Origin: Rickettsia typhi
GTDB taxonomy: Bacteria > Pseudomonadota > Alphaproteobacteria > Rickettsiales > UBA1997
NCBI GenBank assembly: GCA_945865905.1
Contig: CAMBFC010000009.1
Location: forward strand, 1 to 52,132
DNA: 52,132 nucleotides
Direction of reading: 5' to 3'
A program made the translations under genes and the position numbers. This document shows, one piece after another, positions 24,023-32,758 of this stretch. Under the pieces are notes generated by a model. The model did no database searches. It saw only the letters and a program-made list of their open reading frames with translations, and had not been told where the DNA came from. How positions within the stretch are numbered: position 1 is the stretch's first letter; the number at the start of each line of letters is the position of its first letter.

Positions 24023-25540
24023 ATGAAAACCCTAAGAATCATTTTAAATGATCAACTAAGCCATGAAATTGTAAGCCTTAGAGAGATTGATGCCGATAAT
24101 GATGTAATTTTATTTTGCGAAGCCAGAGAAGAATATCAAAATGTTAAACATCATCAAAAGAAAATTGCCTTTTTAATTTCGGCCATGCGTCACTTTGCCT
24201 TAGAGCTTGAGGAGAAAGGATTTCAGGTGGTTTATGTTAAATTAGAAGATCACAAAAATAGCGGAAAAATTGAAGAAGAAATTGTTAGGATTTATCAAGA
24301 ATTTCAATGCGAAAAATCAATAATTTGTTGGCCTTATGATTATCGAGTTTTAAAAAAATTAAAAAAAATAGAAAAGGTCGCGAACCTAGAAATAAAAGAA
24401 GATGAGCGCTTTTTGGCGAGCAAATTAGAATTTAATAAATGGGTTGAAAATAGAAAAGAATTACGCATGGAATTTTTTTATCGCGAAATGCGTAAAAAAT
24501 ATAAAATTCTCATGCAAGCCGACAAGCCAATTGGCGGCAAGTGGAATTTTGATTCTGATAATCGCAAATTTCCTAAAGAAAAATTAAAATTTCCTCAAAT
24601 TTTAGGAATGGCAAATGATAAAATCACTAAAGATGCGATCAAGTTGGTTAAAAATAATTTTAGCGATCATTTTGGAGACCTAGAGCCGCTTGATTTTGCA
24701 GTTACCAGAAAAGACGCTTTGATTTTGCTTAATGATTTTATTTGCCATCGTTTAAAAAATTTTGGCGATTATCAAGATGCCATGATTGATAGCGAGCCGT
24801 GGCTTTATCATTCGGTTTTAAGTCATTATATCAATATTGGACTTTTAAATCCACTAGAATGTATTAAAAAAGCTGAAGAACTTTATCATCAAGATAAGCA
24901 ATGTTTGAGCGCTGTTGAGGGTTTTATCCGCCAAATTCTTGGTTGGCGAGAATTTGTTCACGGCATTTATTGGCTTAAAATGCCCGAATATGAAAAGCTA
25001 AATTTTTTTAATGCCAAAAATAAATTGCCCGAATTTTATTGGAGCGCAAAAACAAAAATGAATTGTTTGAGTGAGTGTGTTAGTCAAACTAAAAATAATG
25101 CCTATGCGCATCACATTCAGCGCTTGATGGTTTTGGGAAATTTTGCTTTGATTGCAGAAATTGAGCCAAGCGAAGTAAATGATTGGTATTTGCTGGTTTA
25201 TGCTGACGCTTGGCAGTGGGTTGAAATGCCAAATGTGAGTGGCATGATTTTATTTGCCGATGGTGGATATTTAGCCAGCAAGCCTTATGCGTCTAGCGGC
25301 GCTTACATTAATAAAATGTCTAATTATTGCAAAAATTGTGCTTATGATGTGGAGGCAAAAAATGGCGATAATGCTTGTCCGTTTAATTATTTATATTGGA
25401 ATTTTTTAATTAAAAACCATGATAAATTAAAAAATAATCAAAGGCTAAAAATGATTTATTCAACTTTGATTAAGATGAGCCCAGAGCGAGTGGATTTGAT
25501 TAAAAAAGATTCTGAGAAATTTTTGAAAAATTTGAATTAA
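24023..25540 (+). CDS. phrB: Iron-sulfur (6-4) photolyase / PhrB-type bacterial cryptochrome
   Basis: Member of the deoxyribodipyrimidine photolyase-related (FeS-BCP) family, 505 residues. Relatives bind FAD and a [4Fe-4S] cluster and repair (6-4) photoproducts with light. Cluster cysteines are visible in KMNCLSEC and in the C-terminal NYCKNCAYD...NACPFNY. The conserved AYAHHIQRLM active-site histidines and the QILGWREF motif are present. The ATG at 24023 (MKTLRIILNDQLS) is chosen; a longer frame begins at a TTG eight codons earlier. It heads a compact cluster with DUF2256, SDR and FAD-oxidoreductase genes, a grouping known from other proteobacteria. Confidence 0.92.
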   Translation: MKTLRIILNDQLSHEIVSLREIDADNDVILFCEAREEYQNVKHHQKKIAFLISAMRHFALELEEKGFQVVYVKLEDHKNSGKIEEEIVRIYQEFQCEKSIICWPYDYRVLKKLKKIEKVANLEIKEDERFLASKLEFNKWVENRKELRMEFFYREMRKKYKILMQADKPIGGKWNFDSDNRKFPKEKLKFPQILGMANDKITKDAIKLVKNNFSDHFGDLEPLDFAVTRKDALILLNDFICHRLKNFGDYQDAMIDSEPWLYHSVLSHYINIGLLNPLECIKKAEELYHQDKQCLSAVEGFIRQILGWREFVHGIYWLKMPEYEKLNFFNAKNKLPEFYWSAKTKMNCLSECVSQTKNNAYAHHIQRLMVLGNFALIAEIEPSEVNDWYLLVYADAWQWVEMPNVSGMILFADGGYLASKPYASSGAYINKMSNYCKNCAYDVEAKNGDNACPFNYLYWNFLIKNHDKLKNNQRLKMIYSTLIKMSPERVDLIKKDSEKFLKNLN

Positions 25541-25542
25541 AA

Positions 25543-25683
25543 ATGACTCATAAAAAATTAAACTTACCCACCAAAGTTTGCTTTTTTTGTCAAAAAGAAT
25601 TTTCTTGGCGCAAAAAATGGGAAAAATGTTGGGAGGCGGTTAAATTTTGTTCTAAAAAATGTAAATCTAAATTTGGTAAATAA
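25543..25683 (+). CDS. DUF2256 zinc-ribbon-like small protein
   Basis: 46-residue protein starting two bases after the phrB stop. Four cysteines in two pairs (VCFFCQKEFSWRKKW and KFCSKKCKSK), with the WRKKW block that marks DUF2256. The family regularly lies beside photolyase genes; its function is unknown, and metal binding is likely from the CxxC pairs. It ends 5 bp before the SDR start. Confidence 0.85.
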   Translation: MTHKKLNLPTKVCFFCQKEFSWRKKWEKCWEAVKFCSKKCKSKFGK

Positions 25684-25688
25684 AAAAA

Positions 25689-26435
25689 ATGAAAGCATTT
25701 GAAAATAAAAATTTTTTAATTTTTGCCGGCACTTCAACAATTGCCGAAAGCTTGATTGAAAGGCTCAAGATTTTTCGGGTAAATGTTATTTTTACCTCAA
25801 CAAATCAAGAAAAGGCCGAAATTATAAAAAATAAATTTGGTTATGAATATTTAATTTGTGATACAACTGATTTTGTTCAAGTTGAAGAAGTTTTTAAAAA
25901 AGCCAAAGAAAAGCTTGGAAACATTGATGGCGTAGCTAATTTTTCTGGTTCAATTTTAATTAAAGCAGCGCATCAGACTTCTTATGATGAATATTTAAAT
26001 GTTGTTCACAAAAACTTAACCAGCTGTTTTGCTGTAACTAGGGCGGCGCCAAAATATATGGATAATGGAGGATCGGTTCTTTTAATTTCTTCAATTGCGG
26101 CGCAAATGGGAATTTCTAATCATGAAGCAATTGCTGCTGCCAAAGGCGGTGTTGAAGCCTTGGTGCGGTCGGCAGCTTGCACTTATGCAACAAAAAATAT
26201 TAGATTTAATGCTGTTGCTCCAAGCTTAACTGCAACTAATTTAAGCAAAAATTTAACTAGCAACGAAACCATGCTAAAAGCCTCTGAAGCCATGCATGCA
26301 TTGAATAGAATTGGTAAAGCAGAAGATATTGCTAGAGCTTGTTCATTTTTATTAAACCCAGATAATTCGTGGATCACGGGTCAAATAATAACTGTTGATG
26401 GTGGATTTTCGTTGAAAAATAAAGTTAGAATTTAA
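25689..26435 (+). CDS. SDR-fold protein of the photolyase cluster, catalytic Tyr absent
   Basis: 248-residue short-chain dehydrogenase/reductase fold. The nucleotide-binding loop is atypical (FAGTSTIAES instead of TGxxxGIG). The serine is present (LLISSIAAQ), but the YxxxK position reads IAAAK in NHEAIAAAKGG, so the catalytic tyrosine is replaced. The C-terminal WITGQIITVDGG is normal. From memory, relatives in photolyase clusters share the HEAIAAAK sequence, so this looks like a family trait rather than a mutation. It may have lost classic oxidoreductase activity or use another base. Its stop abuts the next start (TAAATG). Confidence 0.85.
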   Translation: MKAFENKNFLIFAGTSTIAESLIERLKIFRVNVIFTSTNQEKAEIIKNKFGYEYLICDTTDFVQVEEVFKKAKEKLGNIDGVANFSGSILIKAAHQTSYDEYLNVVHKNLTSCFAVTRAAPKYMDNGGSVLLISSIAAQMGISNHEAIAAAKGGVEALVRSAACTYATKNIRFNAVAPSLTATNLSKNLTSNETMLKASEAMHALNRIGKAEDIARACSFLLNPDNSWITGQIITVDGGFSLKNKVRI

Positions 26436-27419
26436 ATGAAGAAAAAAATTGCAATAATTGGTGCCGGCCTTGCGGGGCTTGTTTGTGCCAATATGCTAAA
26501 AGAAAAAAATACAATAACTGTTTTTGAAAAATCGCGAGGTGTTGGCGGCAGAATGGCAACGCGTTATAAAGATAGTTTTGAATTTGATCAGGGTGCCCAA
26601 TATTTTACCGCCAAAACGCCAGAATTTCAAAAATTTTTAGAAACCCCAATCAAAGAAAATATTATTGCCGAGTGGAACCCTAAATTTGTTGAATTTGATT
26701 TTGATAAAATAGTATCAAAAGCAAAGTGGGGCGAGCACTATCCTCACTTTGTAGCAAAGCCAAGAATGAGCAGTTTGGCTAAATTTTTAAGTCAAAATTT
26801 AGTCATTAAATCGCAAACTAAAATCAAAAAATTAATTAGAGAAAATGAAAAGTGGAATTTGATCGATGAAAATGAGAATTTTTACTCAGGCTTTGATTTA
26901 TTGATTTTAGCCATTCCAAATTCTCAAGCTTTAGAAATTATTCCGACAAATTTTAGTTTTTTGAAAGAGGTGCAAAATATAAAAATGTTGGGTTGCTTTA
27001 GTTTAATGCTTGGATTTGAAAAGCCATTAGCGCTGCAATTTGAAGCGGCATTGGTTAAAAATTCTAAAATTAGCTGGATTGCAGTCAACAGCTCTAAGCC
27101 AGAAAGAAAATCATCTTTTAGCCTGCTGGTAAATTCTTCCAATACTTATGCCCAAGAAAATATTGAAAAAGATTTAGGGTTAATCAAAGAAGAGTTAATC
27201 GAAGAATTATCAGAAATAATTAAGATTAATTGCAATCAATCAGCTTATAGTGATATTTTTCGTTGGCGCCATGCTAATTCTAGCAAAATAAATGGTGATA
27301 AATTCTTTTTTGATCAAAATCTAAACATTGCTCTTTGTGGTGATTGGTGCTTTCAGGGTCGGGTTGAGTCTGCATTTTTAAGTGGCTATAGTTTAGCTAA
27401 AAGTTTGAGTTGTAGCTAA
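26436..27419 (+). CDS. FAD-dependent oxidoreductase (renalase/amine-oxidase-like)
   Basis: 327-residue flavoprotein. The dinucleotide-binding motif IAIIGAGLAGLVCANML is at the N-terminus, followed by the GGRMATRY motif and FDQGAQYFTA typical of renalase-like proteins. The C-terminus has LNIALCGDWCFQGRVESAFLSG, which closes the FAD site. It directly follows the SDR gene and ends the photolyase cluster. Its substrate is unknown; a role in supplying or recycling flavin or in a photoprotective pathway is only suggested by position. Confidence 0.88.
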   Translation: MKKKIAIIGAGLAGLVCANMLKEKNTITVFEKSRGVGGRMATRYKDSFEFDQGAQYFTAKTPEFQKFLETPIKENIIAEWNPKFVEFDFDKIVSKAKWGEHYPHFVAKPRMSSLAKFLSQNLVIKSQTKIKKLIRENEKWNLIDENENFYSGFDLLILAIPNSQALEIIPTNFSFLKEVQNIKMLGCFSLMLGFEKPLALQFEAALVKNSKISWIAVNSSKPERKSSFSLLVNSSNTYAQENIEKDLGLIKEELIEELSEIIKINCNQSAYSDIFRWRHANSSKINGDKFFFDQNLNIALCGDWCFQGRVESAFLSGYSLAKSLSCS

Positions 27420-27513
27420 ATCTGAGGCAGAAAATTTAAGGAGCTATGTTTTTTAGATGATCATTTGAATTGCCGCGAATTTTTTAAAGCAGCAATAATT
27501 TTAAAAGTAAATT

Positions 27514-28932
27514 TTAAGAACGAATCGCATCCTCTAATCCCTTGATTTCGTGCGCAAAAACCACATCTTTTTCTATATTTTTTTGCACAGATTTAATCGC
27601 ATAAATCACCGTTGCGTGGTTTTTATTGCCAAGTTCGCGACCAATTTGCGGAAGGCTTGCTGCGGTAAGTGATTTTGCAAGATACATCGCAATTTGGCGT
27701 GGGCGAGCAATGGCGCGAGATCTTGTGTTAGCAAGAAGATTTGCCACTTTTATTTCATAGTGAGTTGCAACTGCTTTTTGGATTTTTTCGATTGAAATGC
27801 CTGCTGCAGCGCTGGTTTTGCTATATTCAGCGGCGATTAAACGAGCGCTGTCAAGGGTGATTTCTTCGTTAGCAAGAAACTTGTTAGCTAATAATTTGCG
27901 CAATGCGCCATCTAAATCACGCACTGAAGAATTGATTTTGCTTGCGAGTAATTCGAGGATTTTTCCATCAATTTCTTCGCCACTTAAGGCAGTTTTTTTC
28001 TGTAAAATCTCAAGACGATCAGCGAAATCTGGGTTTTTAAAGTTAAGAACCATGCCACCAGAAATGCGTGATTTTAGTTTTTCATCAATTGCCTCAAGAT
28101 CAGATGGAGAGCGGTCGCAGACTAATACAACCTGTTTGCCATTTTCGACCAAACTATTGAAAGTATGCATAAATTCTTCTTGCGTGCCAGCTTTGCCAGC
28201 GATGAATTGCACATCATCAATAATTAACACATCAATTGAGCGAAATTTTTGTTTGAAATCCATGGTTTCATTGCTGCGCACTGATTGCACAAAGTGATAC
28301 ATGAATTTTTCTGCTGATAAATATACAACTTTTTTGGATTTGTTTTCATCTTTGATTTGCCAAGCGATTGCTTGCGCTAAATGGGTTTTTCCCATGCCGA
28401 TTCCGCCGTGAATAAAAAGTGGAATTGCGCTATCAAACATGCTAGTTTGCGTGCCTTTAGAGCCAGCGGCGATTTGCGCCATTGCAACTGCAAGCTTATT
28501 ATATTTGCCGCTAACAAAATTAGCGAAGGTATATTTTGGGTTTAATTCTGAGCCAAAAGCAAAAACATTATCATGCTTAGAAAGGTTAATAATTTTAGCG
28601 TTAGCGTTTGGCACAATTAGCGTTGGAGCTGTTTCTTTGTTGATGGCAATGATGCTAACTTTTTTAATTTGCACATCAATTGTGGCAGCGATTTTTTGTA
28701 AATTATAAGGTAATTTTTTATTTTCGATGAATTCACGAATGATCCAATCGCGAACAAATTTTGATTGCGCGCCAAAAATTATTTCATTGTTGCTATGTGA
28801 AAAAACCGAAAGTTCTGCTAACCATTTTGCGGTAATTTCTTCGCCTAAAAATTGACGACAAGCATCAAGAAAGCTATCAAGAAATGAGGTTTTAAGACAT
28901 TCTTTTTTTTCACGAATTGCGAGATTTAACAT
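27514..28932 (-). CDS. dnaA: Chromosomal replication initiator DnaA
   Basis: AAA+ ATPase that opens oriC. 472 residues from the ATG at 28932, chosen because GGAGG lies 8 nt upstream and the start then falls just after the rhodanese stop; a TTG five codons earlier would overlap that gene. Domain I lies at the N-terminus. Walker A is GGIGMGKTHLAQA, Walker B VLIIDDVQF, and the DNA-binding domain IV carries the signature ELGNKNHATVIYAIK. No cluster of DnaA boxes or dnaN is next to it, so this is probably not the origin. Confidence 0.95.
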   Translation of the reverse strand: MLNLAIREKKECLKTSFLDSFLDACRQFLGEEITAKWLAELSVFSHSNNEIIFGAQSKFVRDWIIREFIENKKLPYNLQKIAATIDVQIKKVSIIAINKETAPTLIVPNANAKIINLSKHDNVFAFGSELNPKYTFANFVSGKYNKLAVAMAQIAAGSKGTQTSMFDSAIPLFIHGGIGMGKTHLAQAIAWQIKDENKSKKVVYLSAEKFMYHFVQSVRSNETMDFKQKFRSIDVLIIDDVQFIAGKAGTQEEFMHTFNSLVENGKQVVLVCDRSPSDLEAIDEKLKSRISGGMVLNFKNPDFADRLEILQKKTALSGEEIDGKILELLASKINSSVRDLDGALRKLLANKFLANEEITLDSARLIAAEYSKTSAAAGISIEKIQKAVATHYEIKVANLLANTRSRAIARPRQIAMYLAKSLTAASLPQIGRELGNKNHATVIYAIKSVQKNIEKDVVFAHEIKGLEDAIRS

Positions 28933-28934
28933 CT

Positions 28935-29363
28935 TTATTGCCTCCAAGGTAGATGGCTGGATTTCCAGCCGTTAATATTGCCTCTATGGCCTGAATTATC
29001 GGTATCGCCCTCAAAGCCGCTTACAATATTAAAACAATTTTTATAACCAAGTTGCGTCATGTGCAAAGCCGCTTGCTGCGATCTTCCGCCGCTAAGGCAG
29101 ATAAAAATCAATTGTGCTTCATGGCTATTATCGCCAAATTTTTCTTGTAAATTTGTCTCAAGTTTTGTAGTGAAATCAGGGTTTTGATTCATTGTTGGAA
29201 AGTTTTTCCATGGCAATAAGATCAAACTAGAATTGGTTTCACGAAGATCGGGAACGCCAACAAAAGTAAATTCTGCATCAGTGCGCACATCAATCAAAAC
29301 TGTGTTTTTTTCATTTTTAAGCTTCAAAAAAGCGTCACTGGCAGCAATTTGTTGTATCGACAT
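28935..29363 (-). CDS. Single-domain rhodanese-like sulfurtransferase
   Basis: 142 residues from the ATG at 29363 (MSIQQIAASDAFLKL); a longer frame adds 14 residues. Rhodanese fold with TVLIDVRTDAEFTFVGVPDL and an active-site loop ICLSGGRSQQAA in which the cysteine is intact. The C-terminus (GNINGWKSSHLPW) is typical of the short forms. Family members move sulfane sulfur. It is co-transcribed with dnaA, separated by two bases. Confidence 0.88.
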   Translation of the reverse strand: MSIQQIAASDAFLKLKNEKNTVLIDVRTDAEFTFVGVPDLRETNSSLILLPWKNFPTMNQNPDFTTKLETNLQEKFGDNSHEAQLIFICLSGGRSQQAALHMTQLGYKNCFNIVSGFEGDTDNSGHRGNINGWKSSHLPWRQ

Positions 29364-29583
29364 AAATTTAAATAAACTCACTAAAAAATCTGACCCAATT
29401 ATCATTGCTTATCTTCTCGCAGTAAAGGTAAAAATTTTAACAAAAGGTAAATAAATTTCTTGACAGGCGGGCGAGTTAAACGGGGAGGTGTTGCGAAAGC
29501 GCGAAAGCTTAAAAATAAAGGCCGCAAGCCATATTTAACTGCCTCGTCACTAGGGGAGTATGTGACGCAATTTAAGCAAGAAA

Positions 29584-29787
29584 TTAATTATTTTTTTTAT
29601 CTTTTTGTGATGCAGATTTTTGTTGATGTGTGGAAGGTTTGCGGGGCCTATCTTCATCGAATAAAATACGATTGGCGGCACCGTCCAGATCTTCATATTG
29701 CTTGCTGTGCAAATTCCACAGAAAGGCTGCTAACCCAACCAAACCTAGAGCCAAAGTAATTGGAATCAAAAAAAGTAATACGCTCAT
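29584..29787 (-). CDS. ccoS: cbb3-type cytochrome oxidase maturation protein CcoS (FixS)
   Basis: 67-residue single-span membrane protein (MSVLLFLIPITLALGLVGLA) with the CcoS hallmark DLDGAANRILFDED, then a charged tail. Needed for cofactor insertion into cbb3 oxidase. It overlaps the end of ccoI by 4 bp, the classic ccoI-ccoS coupling. Confidence 0.93.
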   Translation of the reverse strand: MSVLLFLIPITLALGLVGLAAFLWNLHSKQYEDLDGAANRILFDEDRPRKPSTHQQKSASQKDKKNN

Positions 29788-32249
29788 CGTAAGATCCTTA
29801 GAGAATTAAGTGTAACCAAGATTGACGATGATGACATCGCAATCGCCGCAATTAGAGGTGTAACGGTTCCTGCCATTGCAAAAGGCACGGCAATTAGGTT
29901 GTAGGCTAGAGCCAGTAGTAAGTTTTGCTTGATTAATTTTATCGATTTTTTGGCAAGATTGATGGTTGTAAGAAGCGGAGCTAGTTGATCGCCTTGAATA
30001 ATAATGTCAGCTATTGTCTGCGTAATGTCGGCGGCTTTAGCAAACGAGATTGAAATATCGGCGAAGGCCAAGGATGGCGCATCGTTGATTCCATCGCCAA
30101 CCATCATGATGTTGTGGCCGCTTTGTTTTAGCTGTTGTAAAAACTCAACTTTGGTGATGGGAGTTTGCTCTGCGTAGAATTCGTCGATGTTAAGGCTGTG
30201 CGCAACATTGCTAACATTGGTTTTGTTATCTCCTGAAAGCAAAATAATTTTTTTGTTAAATTTTTGTAATTCTTTGATTGTGGATGTGGCGTCGCTTTTT
30301 AGTTGGTCTTGAAAAAGAAATAAGATTTCAGTATCGCGATATTTTAGAAAACATTGCATTGGTGCGTTGTTCTGAGATGTTTGTAAGTTTTGTTTTGCGA
30401 GCAACTGGTTTGGTATAATATTTTGCAAAATTTCTTGCGAACCTTGATTTGTAAGAGTTGAGGTGATTTGACAAAATTCTTGGCGACCCAATTTTATTTC
30501 ACCGCCTTCAAAATTTGCAACCAAGCCAAATCCTTGATTTTCTAAGGATTGCAGCATAAATTTTTCTTCTTCAAAACTATTGCAAAGAGCTTGTGATAGA
30601 GGGTGTTTGCTCATTTGCGCCATTGAGGCGGCGAGTTTGTGATAAAATTTTTCTTCGGTTGCGGTGAGTTTTTTATTCAAACCAATAATGCTTGTCAATG
30701 CTGGTTTTCCTAGGGTTAGCGTGCCAGTTTTATCAAAAATTATTACATCAATTTTATTGATTTTTTCTAAAGCCTCACCAGATTTTGTTAGGATGCCTTT
30801 TTTTATCAGGCTAGAAATGGTGATGGTTTGTACGATTGGAACCGCTAAGGCCAAGGCGCAAGGGCAGGTGATGATTAAAACCGCCGTGGCATTAAGTAGG
30901 GCATCTTCAGCGCTTCCTTGTAGAAAAAAATACCATAAACAAAATGTGATGAAGGCTAGCAAATGAACGACGGGAGCGTAAGAGCGCGAAAGGCGATCGG
31001 CCAATCGAACATATTGATTTTTTTGTCCTTCAACTTTTTCAACAATATCGACGATGGCTTTTAACAGGCTATTTTGCGGGCTTTTGCTTACTTTAATTTT
31101 GAGTGGTGCGGCTAAATTTATTGTGCCGGCAAAAAGTTCATAACCTTGAGAAACCGCTTTAGGCAAGGTTTCGCCACTAATAATTGCGGTGTCAATTTCG
31201 CTTTCGCCTTCAATTATAATTGCATCGGCAGGAACTTTATCGCCAGCCACAACCAGCAAAATCATACCTTGCTCAATTTTTTTGCTGGCAATAATTTTGA
31301 TGCTTCCATCTTCTAGCACTTGGCGGGCATAATTTGCTTGTAATAGAGAAAATTCTGTAGCAATAGCAAAAGCCTTCTTGCGAGCTTTAAAATCAAGATA
31401 GCGGCCAATTAGCAAAAAGAAAACCAGCATCACTGCCGAATCAAAATAAACAATTTTTGCGCTGCGAAAAGATTCGAGCAGACTAACCGCGCAAGCTAGA
31501 AAAATCGCCACAGAAATCGCCAAATCCATGTTCATCACCCGCGCTTTTAATGCGCGAAAAGCTGAAGAAAAAAATGGCCGCGCCGCATAAATTATAACGG
31601 GAAGAGCGATAAGGGCAGAAAAAAAATGCATAAAATCAATGGTGGCCAAACCCATTTTTTGCAAATCAGAAAACCATAAAATTGATGAAAATAACATCAC
31701 ATTGCCAGCGCCAAAACCAGCAACGGCAAGGCATTTTAACAATTCATTATTATATTTTTTTTCTTCTTCATGAAGAATTTTTTCATCAAAAGGAAATAAT
31801 TTATAGCCGATTTCGTGGATTAAATTTATTAAATCATTGGCTGTTTCTGGGCTTTTGCGCCATTTTAGAGATAAATATTTTTTGGTTAAATTTATGCGCG
31901 CCTCAATCACATCTTCTTGTCTTTGTAAAATACTTTCAATCAGCCAAACGCAGGCAGAACAATGCAAACCATCAATTGCCAAAAAAATTGAATTAACACC
32001 ATTTTTGCTTTCAACAAATTCTGCAACATTAATTTTTTCTGTGATTTCGGGCTTGATTTTGCGCGTTTTTTCATCGATTTTGCGCAAATTATAATAGTTG
32101 CCTAAGCCGATTTTGTTGATAATTTGATAGGCTATTTCGCAGCCTTTGCAGCAGAATTTATCTTCGGCGGTTGGGGTGTTGTTTTGGCAATGGATGCAGA
32201 GGTTGGTTGGCAAGGTATTGTTTATTTGTTTTTTAGTTTGTGCTTTCAA
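29784..32249 (-). CDS. ccoI: Copper-transporting P-type ATPase CcoI (FixI)
   Basis: P1B-type ATPase that supplies copper for cbb3 oxidase. 821 residues. N-terminal cysteine-rich segment (CIHCQNN...FCCKGCE) and a metal-binding domain with GLHCSACVWLIES. The transmembrane CPC motif is in ITCPCALALAVP, the phosphorylated aspartate in FDKTGTLT, and the hinge is MVGDGINDAPSLAFADIS. The Cys-rich N-terminus and its place between FixH and CcoS separate it from copper-tolerance ATPases. It follows ccoH by 8 bp. Confidence 0.95.
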   Translation of the reverse strand: MKAQTKKQINNTLPTNLCIHCQNNTPTAEDKFCCKGCEIAYQIINKIGLGNYYNLRKIDEKTRKIKPEITEKINVAEFVESKNGVNSIFLAIDGLHCSACVWLIESILQRQEDVIEARINLTKKYLSLKWRKSPETANDLINLIHEIGYKLFPFDEKILHEEEKKYNNELLKCLAVAGFGAGNVMLFSSILWFSDLQKMGLATIDFMHFFSALIALPVIIYAARPFFSSAFRALKARVMNMDLAISVAIFLACAVSLLESFRSAKIVYFDSAVMLVFFLLIGRYLDFKARKKAFAIATEFSLLQANYARQVLEDGSIKIIASKKIEQGMILLVVAGDKVPADAIIIEGESEIDTAIISGETLPKAVSQGYELFAGTINLAAPLKIKVSKSPQNSLLKAIVDIVEKVEGQKNQYVRLADRLSRSYAPVVHLLAFITFCLWYFFLQGSAEDALLNATAVLIITCPCALALAVPIVQTITISSLIKKGILTKSGEALEKINKIDVIIFDKTGTLTLGKPALTSIIGLNKKLTATEEKFYHKLAASMAQMSKHPLSQALCNSFEEEKFMLQSLENQGFGLVANFEGGEIKLGRQEFCQITSTLTNQGSQEILQNIIPNQLLAKQNLQTSQNNAPMQCFLKYRDTEILFLFQDQLKSDATSTIKELQKFNKKIILLSGDNKTNVSNVAHSLNIDEFYAEQTPITKVEFLQQLKQSGHNIMMVGDGINDAPSLAFADISISFAKAADITQTIADIIIQGDQLAPLLTTINLAKKSIKLIKQNLLLALAYNLIAVPFAMAGTVTPLIAAIAMSSSSILVTLNSLRILR

Positions 32250-32257
32250 GATAAAAC

Positions 32258-32746
32258 CTACTGCACCACAAATCGCTTAACTTCTTGAAAAATATCCTCT
32301 CCCCTAAAAGCCTGAACCTCAAAAACCCATTGCCCCTTTAAAGGAAAATTTATTTTAGCAAAATAGCAATTATTTTGCGGCATTAAATCTTGCACAAAAT
32401 CATATCCTTCTTGCGTTGGACGCATAATTTTTACGACTAATTTAGCATTTTTTATTGGCTGGTGATTTTTATCAAGAAGGCAAACTGTAAGTGCCCCAGC
32501 ATTTTTTGTGCTATTGATATATTTGATTTGCGAACTCCATTCTAGTTGCTTTTGTGATTTGACATATTCAAGTGTTTTGTTATATTCCAAGCCTTTCTGA
32601 TAGCTATTTTGCGTCGCAACGCCGCGCCAAGTTTTTTGTGAAATATAAATATAGGCGAAATTTATTGCAAAAATTACTGCAAAAAATGTAAATAGAATAG
32701 CTAGCACTAAGCGTGAATCTTTGTTTTTAGAAGATGTCTCTGCCAT
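32258..32746 (-). CDS. ccoH: cbb3 oxidase assembly protein CcoH (FixH)
   Basis: 162 residues. One N-terminal membrane helix (LVLAILFTFFAVIFAINFAY), then a periplasmic domain with the FixH pattern (GLEYNKTLEYVKSQKQLEW and KGQWVFEVQAF). FixH is needed for stable assembly of cbb3 oxidase. It is the first gene of ccoH-ccoI-ccoS here and diverges from the sulfatase gene with only 12 bp between starts. The structural genes (ccoNOQP) are outside the window. Confidence 0.88.
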   Translation of the reverse strand: MAETSSKNKDSRLVLAILFTFFAVIFAINFAYIYISQKTWRGVATQNSYQKGLEYNKTLEYVKSQKQLEWSSQIKYINSTKNAGALTVCLLDKNHQPIKNAKLVVKIMRPTQEGYDFVQDLMPQNNCYFAKINFPLKGQWVFEVQAFRGEDIFQEVKRFVVQ

Positions 32747-32758
32747 TATTTAATAATT

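Noticed and set aside
27514..28932. Replication origin next to dnaA
   Set aside because: No cluster of TTATCCACA-type boxes and no dnaN or other origin genes nearby.
29460..29583. G+C-richer stretch with a basic TTG-started frame (about 45 codons) upstream of the rhodanese gene
   Set aside because: I could not match the peptide or the sequence to a protein or RNA family; no clear ribosome-binding site. It may be a relic.
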